Source of the DNA: Dipteronia dyeriana
Taxonomy: Eukaryota > Streptophyta > Magnoliopsida > Sapindales > Sapindaceae
Direction of reading: 5' to 3'
NCBI GenBank assembly: GCA_032871835.1
Contig: CM065300.1
Location: 70,009,192 to 70,073,191, forward strand
Length of the DNA: 64,000 bases
In this document: positions 58,021 to 64,000 of the stretch, in pieces
Layout: each line of letters starts with the position of its first letter
How positions within the stretch are numbered: the first letter of the stretch is position 1
Position numbers and translations under genes: made by a program
The notes under the pieces: model-generated
Database searches by the model: none
Seen by the model: only the letters and a program-made list of their open reading frames with translations
Told to the model about the DNA's origin: nothing

Positions 58021-58478
58021 CCCTGTAAACATTCTGGTAAACTAATTTTTATGCTTCTGTTCACTCTGGAATTTTACTTTCACTTCAAGAACTCCAGAAC
58101 AACCACTCCTAACTACTACAACAAATAAAATGCAACAAAAAATACGAGCTAACGTTACTGAAAGAAAATTAAACAAAAAAAAAATACATTTTTTAGATAA
58201 TAAACCATTGACAGATATGATGATCTGGCGATTTACAAACACCTTACAAGATTTAAGACAATTCTGAGAGGGGAATACTCATGTCTGAGAAATAAAATCT
58301 TAGTGGGAAATAAAATTGGGAGGGAAATAAAATGTTATTGTTGTCTGAAAAGTAGATAAGGGCATACTTGTCCAAATATTATTTCTCTTGGATAGGAAAA
58401 GAAAACTTATTAGCATTGGACAGTTTTGATAACTGCATTAGTTTTTGGGCCAAATGAGGGAATTTTGCAAATAATAAA

Positions 58479-58738
58479 CCTTAAAAAAAATCCTAAAAGT
58501 TTATTCTTATATATTAACAAATAATTGAAAAAATAAATATATCAAATAGGTTTAACGTAAGGTTGACACTTCTAGCAACTAATGTCCACCCACGATGGGT
58601 GGGTGTGGATTTTGCTAATCGTGTTTGTGATGATAATTCCAGCAACGGATGCCCACCTATGATGAGTGGGTGCGGATTTTACAAATTGGGTTCGTGGGTG
58701 ACTGTGGATGTATAAATTCAAATCAACATTGGTTTAGG
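58479..58738. repeat. Continuation of the duplicated OCT7 flank
   Basis: This aligns with 33409-33600 (AATAATAAACCTTAAAAAAAA, GTTTAACGTAAGG, CCCACCCACGATGGGTGGGT). Here the CCCACC...GGGTG palindromic segment is duplicated in tandem (about 58565 and 58635), while gene 1's flank has it once. Confidence 0.85.
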
Positions 58739-61700
58739 TATTGGGATTATGCTCAATAGCAAGAGTGTAATAATGTATTTGACAATCTTTTCATATTAAT
58801 AAAGTGATTTCTAGTTTAACAAATCTTATAGCATTTATAGTTTAATTATTATAATTGTCAAAAGTAAATAATCATAAGGTCAAAAGACTATGAGAAAAGA
58901 AAAATTGTTCATACATCTGGATATGTATGAGGTAGACATAATTCTTTAGTTAGTCTTGAATAATATTCACAACTTAAGATAAGATTGGGTGCCATTATCT
59001 TGTTAAAGTTGTAGATTCTTTTGCTAGCATTTGAGTGGGATCAAATGTGATATGATGAGTCTAAAATCATCAAAGTGTGGTGTCTTTGGGTAAAGAAATC
59101 TAGTGCACTGGGTGCATTGAATTGGATCATAGTGTACTTTCTCTAGAACCGTTAATGGATACAAGTTTTCACTTGAAGACAATCAGAGAGTCTATCTCAA
59201 TCTTAAGATAAATGATGGACTATGGTTGCAAGTGTTATCATTTGAGCTATCATTGAGTACGATTATATAGCATAGTCTATTCTTGATAGTTTGGTTGCAT
59301 TCATTTGTTAATCGATAGGGGACTTCATTTATAGATATGGACATCATGGCTCCATTTATTTAATGATAGTAGAATATCATCATATGGATGTTTTGAGGTA
59401 TTGGATATTAAATCTTTACGTTAAATTTTCAATAGTGTCTATTGACATATGGCTTCTGGACAAGTCAAAATATCCAAGTTCAAAATATGGTCATATGAGT
59501 ATGTAAAGTTCTCATTTATTGATTGGCTTGTTTCTTAAACAAACCATATATTGGGGTTTTATGTAAGGGTAGCTTAGACTCTCAAGACCTCAAGAGAAGA
59601 AGCACAAAAGGTATTAGTATTGGATGCATGTGTGTTTGAATGTGAAGAATGTGAGTTGTGCACTACTGATGTTGCGCCACTCGACCAGCGCCAACACCAG
59701 TGCAACATATCAGTGGGTTGTCGCTTGTCGTGTGCCACTCGGCTAGCACAGGCTAACCAGCGCAACATATCAGTGGGTCGTCGCTTGTCATGCGCCTTTG
59801 AGCTACGCCACTTCACCAACGCAAAAGGTATACTTCTTGTGCTTACTTGCTTTGAATAGATATAGTTGCACACACTCACAACTCATGCATATTTCTTATT
59901 CGTATATGTTGTGTGTTTATATGAGTGTGCTTCATGTTTTGATAACTCTTCTTGCATGTTTACATTGATCACATCTTTGCATTTGTATTGACATGCATTA
60001 TGTGTTGCTCACACACACACACTTACTTGCATTTGATTTGTTATGCATGTGTACTTCATTGTTGTCTATGTGCATTCATAGTGTAGTTTTGTATGTTGTT
60101 CATGCTTGCACGACGGTGTGCTTGTCTTAGCGCATTGAGTGATAATTTGAGAAGGTCATAATCTTCTCTTGGTTTGGTTATGTGGAGTAAGGTGTCTAGT
60201 TTCAAAATATGGATTTCAAAGATTTAAATGTTTTTCAAAACTGACATTTGCATTATCTTATGACAATAACTTTTTATAAAATGCTTCAAAATAGGTTTTG
60301 AAAAATTCTGTACAAACTAGACACCCATACCTTTCCAATGGTATATTATTCGTAATATTTCATGACCGTTTGGATTGGTTTTGAAATCTCCAAAGTGACT
60401 ACAAAAATAGGCATCTTTGTTGTTTTCCGTTTCTGACCTTTGGTCACTTAAATGACCATAACGTTTTTTACAGACATCTAAATCATGTTTTTTTTTAATT
60501 GGAGTAAAAAGTGGATTTCCATACCTTTCCAACGGTATATTATACAAAATGTTTGGATATCGTTTGGTCATGTTTTGGGTCGCTCGAATCTCGGGCTGTT
60601 GAGCTGTTGCCGCTGCTCCAATCCACAAGCGCCCTTACCAGCGCCTCTTGAACAGTAGGTGTACGCTGGTGTGGCGCTTGTCGACCAGCGCAGAACACCG
60701 GTGTACTGAGTAAATTTTGGGCATTTTTCAAAACGATGTAGTTTTGTTCTAGGGCTCATATTTATATGCCATCTTCTTTCTCACTCATTTTTCAGAGCTT
60801 CCAAACCATTTTTTAGAGTGAGAAAGTATTTGTTTTGAGAGTGAAGCTCCAAGAGTTATTCTTTAACTCTCCAAACTCAAAACCCAACATCCTTCATTTA
60901 TTATTGAGCATCTTTAGGCACGAGTCTTCATCTTTGATTGACTTGGTAAGTTGAACAAAAATCTCATATTTGTCATTTGTTCATGTTTTCCAAGATGATG
61001 TTTTTATTGCATTTATTAGTTGATTAAATGCTAGGACTTCATTCATTGCATCTAATTATGAGTTCCATTGCATGATTGAGTTTGTTTGTTGATAGCTTGA
61101 ATTTAGGACATTTTTGCCCTTCTTGCTAAGTCTCTATGCATTGCATTTAGACATTGTTGATTTGGACTCATTAATTGCATTTAGTGATTGCATTATAGTG
61201 CTTGCCATGCTCAATGACAACATGTGTTGATTTGGCTTTTATGATAGCTTTCATAGGATTGCTTGTTCTATGTTTAGCTAAGCTTTATAACATGTCATTT
61301 AGCTCTTGATATCTAGGATTGCATTTATTGCCATCTCATAATCCTAGATAAGCATATAAGGTACCCTAGCCTTGTTTGTTGTTTGAATATCATCATATAT
61401 TCACATAAGGTGTTTATCTCTTCATTGAAGAGAAGTAAGTCTTGCGTTGCATCCGGGAGTAGGTTGCTTCAAGCGTAAGCAAATTGGACTAGGTCCACTT
61501 AATACTGGAATTAGGCAGTGGTAGTGGGTTATATACCGAGACTAGGTTGTAACACCTCTATCATCAGTGGATTCGTTGCACGAGTGTGGCACACTTAACA
61601 GCCTATGGTTTTTCCCATTTGGAGGGTTTCCACGTATATCTCAAGTGTCTTTATTGTTTCCGCACTTATTACTGGTATTCTTCACAAGGATACACTTTCT

Positions 61701-63364
61701 CCATTAAGATTGTCTAGGGTATGAATGAACAATATTAACTTATTTTATCTTTATTTAAGAGTTCAATTTTAGTTCTTTAGTGGAATGAACTAAAATTAAT
61801 AGATCGGACCTAAGTGAATCATTTGTTGATTGTGATTAGGTTATGTCTATTGGAGCTTAAATTTAGATAGCCCACCAATATCCCCAATCCACACGAACTT
61901 GCATGGATCACTTGATATAATCAACCAGACCAATTTTTGTGTCCATCTAGAATTGTATTAAGGCATGTGGATTTGTTTCTTTTAGTAAAAATGAGTCTAG
62001 TTTACATGTGGACTTTTTATTTTTTTATTTAAGTCCAATGGATTTAATAAAATAGGAAAATCAATATTTGGCCCATATATATTGGCTTGGGCGGCTAAAG
62101 CTATATATAATAGCTTATTATATTGTTTTTTATTTTATTATTTAATTAAATAGAAATTAATTAATTTGTTAATTAATTAATTTGTTAATTAATTAATTAT
62201 TTAATTAAAAGTCAAAATCTTGTTTCTAGTAAGAGAAGGTCTCCTTGAGTCATATTATTGTTGGTAATATGAAAAGTATCAAATACTATATTTGATAATT
62301 AGATAAATAAAAGAAATTTATTTATCTAGTCAAATTAGGAAGTATTTGATTTCTATTAAGACTCTAATTGACAATTGGTCAAATTATGAAGTTTTTGATT
62401 TAGCCACAATTTAATTTATATTCAATAATTGGTTATTGAATAAATACACCATTTGAGTTGGATTATGGGTCTTGGTGTGTAAAAGAAATCCTATTTTTAA
62501 GAGGATTGAATCCAAATTTTGATAGGAGTCTTGGTGAAGTAGAAATCCTCTTTCTAGGAGGATTTTCGACCACCTATATATACTCCTATATAAAATTTCA
62601 TCCAATACCTAATTTTTGGTGTGAGAAGTTGTTTTTTATTTGTTTTTTTATAGTTATAAAAAAAAACTTCGGCCAACTCATAGATATTGTGTATTGAATT
62701 CAGCCACTATATATATGATAGTGTAGAATTCAACCAACCTGATTTTAGAGAGAAATTTCATCCACTTCCTTTTCTTGGAGAGAAATTTCGGACAAACCCT
62801 AATCTAAGGGAGAGAAATTTTAGCCAAAAGAGAATTTTGAGTGTAGAGAATCTGGATCTTGCTCTAGATAAATTCTTCCAACTCTATAGGTTGGTGTGTG
62901 TGAAAAATCGGTAAAGAGAAAAAGGAAGAAAGAACGTTTTGTATTCGATGGTGCACTAGTAGCCTTTACGTTAAAAGGTTTTGTGTATAACATTGAATCT
63001 GGGTTCATGCGAGTTTCAATCAAATTGATTGATAATTCACAAGTGACCTAACGTTTTTTGATTTTCTTCTTGGAGGATTATTGTGACTAACAAAGAAAGA
63101 GATTTTGTTTGTTTCCATCATCAGGTATATAATTTAAAGAAAAGGGAACACAAACTTCTAGGTGATTCACGTTCGTGATTGGACTGGAAGATTTTACGGA
63201 TTAAATTCGACACTTGTTCAATCGTTATGATAAAAAGGTACGATACTTTTATTATACATTAATTAATTTAGGGTTAAGGTTCTTTCTTTTAGAAGGAAAC
63301 TTTTTAAATATATCAAACCCTCATTCTATACTTTGGCAGCTTTTTGAACCGATTTTTCCCTGCA
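58739..63364 (+). repeat. Solo LTR of the copia family (with nested insert)
   Basis: It matches the LTRs at 4495-8423 and 13732-16011, beginning TATTGGGATTATG (first G changed to A) and ending CCCTGCA. Flanks TTAGG (58734-58738) and TTGGG (63365-63369) are a 5-bp target duplication. The gene 1 flank near 33590 shows the unoccupied site. It carries an insert at 59502-61664; without it the length is about 2463 bp. No internal copia sequence is attached, so it arose by LTR-LTR recombination. Confidence 0.92.
59502..61664 (+). repeat. Second solo-LTR-like insert inside the copia solo LTR
   Basis: This block is absent from the other two copies of the copia LTR. It starts TGTAAAGTTCTC and ends GTTTCCGCA. 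It holds a TATA-like element (CATATTTATATGCC, about 60750) followed by a CT-rich leader-like stretch, a 70-bp-spaced repeat of GCGCAACATATCAGTGGGT-like words (59695 and 59765), and AACGGTATATTA twice. About 46 bp of host LTR are missing at the junction and there is no target duplication. No coding domain seen. Confidence 0.6.
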
Positions 63365-63446
63365 TTGGGTTTAAATATTAATTTGAAAAAAAAAATCCAC
63401 ACAAAACTCGTAAATCACAAAAATTAAAACAATTATATATGTGAGG
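63365..63446. repeat. End of the duplicated OCT7 flank
   Basis: AATTTGAAAAAAAAAATCCACAC matches both sides of the hAT insertion site in the gene 1 flank (33609-33639 and 37396 onward). Similarity fades at about 63440. Confidence 0.75.
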
Positions 63447-63640
63447 TATTTCTATTGTCAGTTCGAACTGATATAAAATAAATCAGTTCATTACATGTTA
63501 GCCATTTGATTTAAAAGATGTTTTGACTTGGCTGCATGTACTTGACTTTATCAGTCGAGTCAAAGCATTAAAATTCAATGGTCCATATACAAATAACTGA
63601 CATATCTTATATCAGTTCGAACTGACAATAGAAAAACTGT
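63447..63640. mobile_element. Foldback MITE 1
   Basis: Terminal inverted repeats TTTCTATTGTCAGTTCGAAC continue to CTGATATAA on the left. The right end (TTATATCAGTTCGAACTGAC, then AATAGAAA) is the exact complement. The interior also pairs (AGCCATTTGATTT...TTTGACT against AGTCAAAGCATT...AATGGTCC), so the whole element folds into one long hairpin. Confidence 0.8.
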
Positions 63641-63654
63641 ATAATTATAATTAT

Positions 63655-63830
63655 AGTCATTTTCTTATCAGTGCGCAATGATGAAATTATATAAGGATAT
63701 TGAATGTGAGCCACTCATTTATAAATGAGTTTTGACATGTGCATACATGCCAAGTCAAATTATGTAAAATGAGTGGTTCATATTCAATGTCATTATATAA
63801 TTCCATCAGTACGTACTTATGTGAAAATAT
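63655..63830. mobile_element. Foldback MITE 2
   Basis: Its left arm (TATCAGTGCGCAATGATG...GAATGTGAGCCACTCATTT) pairs with the right arm (AAATGAGTGGTTCATATTC...CCATCAGTACGTACTTA) over about 60 bp with few mismatches. The centre (TTTTGACATGTGCATACATG) resembles the centre of MITE 1, so the two are related. Confidence 0.8.
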
Positions 63831-63849
63831 TCGTATTTATATATATAAA

Positions 63850-64000
63850 GGGAGTGTATTCGATTAGGATTTCAAAAGCCTTTTAAAGACTTTTTTAAAT
63901 GGCTAACTTTTGTAATTTCACAGACTTTTGTAGACTTTGAAGAATTATGAAAAACTTTCACAGACTTTCATTTTAACAACTTTCATAAACTTTCATTTTA
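63850..64000. mobile_element. Left end of another non-autonomous DNA transposon, cut by the window edge
   Basis: GGGAGTGTATTCGATTAGGA opens a region with repeated ACTTTCATAAACTTTCATTT words, the look of a terminus with subterminal repeats. The other end is off-window. Confidence 0.45.

Larger units (their letters stand above)
49359..58468. mobile_element. Mutator-like element (about 9.1 kb) carrying DUF1985/Ulp1 and MURA remnants
   Basis: The flanking AAATAATAAA occurs on both sides (49349-49358 and 58469-58478). That fits a Mutator 9-bp target duplication with one base of chance identity, and the gene 1 flank shows the uninterrupted site. Terminal regions of about 110 bp are inverted relative to each other and share GGACAAGTATGCCCTT, at 89 bp from the left end and 95 bp from the right. 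The element contains a plus-strand DUF1985-Ulp1 pseudogene, a minus-strand transposase pseudogene and three clusters of TTACACGCTA words. Mutator-like elements carrying Ulp1-type proteases (Kaonashi-like) are known in plants. Confidence 0.85.

Noticed and set aside
59574..60759. Short frames up to 103 codons on both strands
   Set aside because: They lie inside LTR-like sequence, have no domain and overlap each other on opposite strands.

Overview
This is a repeat-rich stretch of a flowering-plant (eudicot-type) nuclear genome. The evidence is AT-rich sequence, GT-AG introns, nested LTR retrotransposons, hAT, Mutator and PIF/Harbinger DNA transposons, and two intron-bearing genes whose products resemble plant organic cation/carnitine transporter 7 (OCT7/NiaP-type MFS carriers). 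I cannot name the species. I saw no tRNA, rRNA, CRISPR array or prokaryotic-style operon.

Layout. 1-19159: a Ty3/gypsy element of Tat type on the minus strand. Its left LTR lies outside the window. It is split inside its protease by a complete but mutated Ty1/copia element on the plus strand (4495-16011) with about 2.2-kb LTRs. The 5' LTR of the copia element was itself hit by a 1.7-kb class II element (5638-7351). 19102-19395 is a 147-bp tandem duplication across the gypsy LTR edge. 19400-26870 is TE rubble: MITE pieces, a diverged 255-bp tandem triplication, a long-range direct duplication, a solo LTR, an RNase H fragment and a clean 351-bp Harbinger MITE. 26878-29930 is an array of about 15 units of about 164 bp, in which a short core alternates in orientation. 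It is interrupted by a 595-bp hAT MITE.

30427-33110 holds the first OCT7-like gene (5 coding exons, 487 aa, intact). 33640-37387 is a full-length hAT element with a perfect 8-bp target duplication, whose transposase frame carries one internal TGA. 37396-43600 is mostly non-genic, with a 53-bp duplication, a 30-bp minisatellite and a Mutator transposase fragment. 43637-48068 is the second OCT7-like gene (5 coding exons, 485 aa, intact). About 45 bp after its stop codon comes a decayed 3' half of a third copy, which is closer to gene 1 than to gene 2.

49359-58468 is a Mutator-like element of about 9.1 kb. It carries a DUF1985 plus Ulp1-like protease pseudogene on the plus strand, a MURA-type transposase pseudogene with its catalytic core deleted on the minus strand, and three clusters of the motif TTACACGCTA and its complement. 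58739-63364 is a solo LTR of the copia family, itself containing another solo-LTR-like insert (59502-61664). The window ends with two adjacent foldback MITEs and the start of another transposon.

The 3' flanks of gene 1 and of the third OCT7 copy are homologous. Each therefore serves as the empty site for insertions in the other (hAT, MULE, copia solo LTR), which fixes several boundaries to the base. The two OCT7-like genes are the only apparently functional genes. Everything was read by eye; no alignments or database searches were run.
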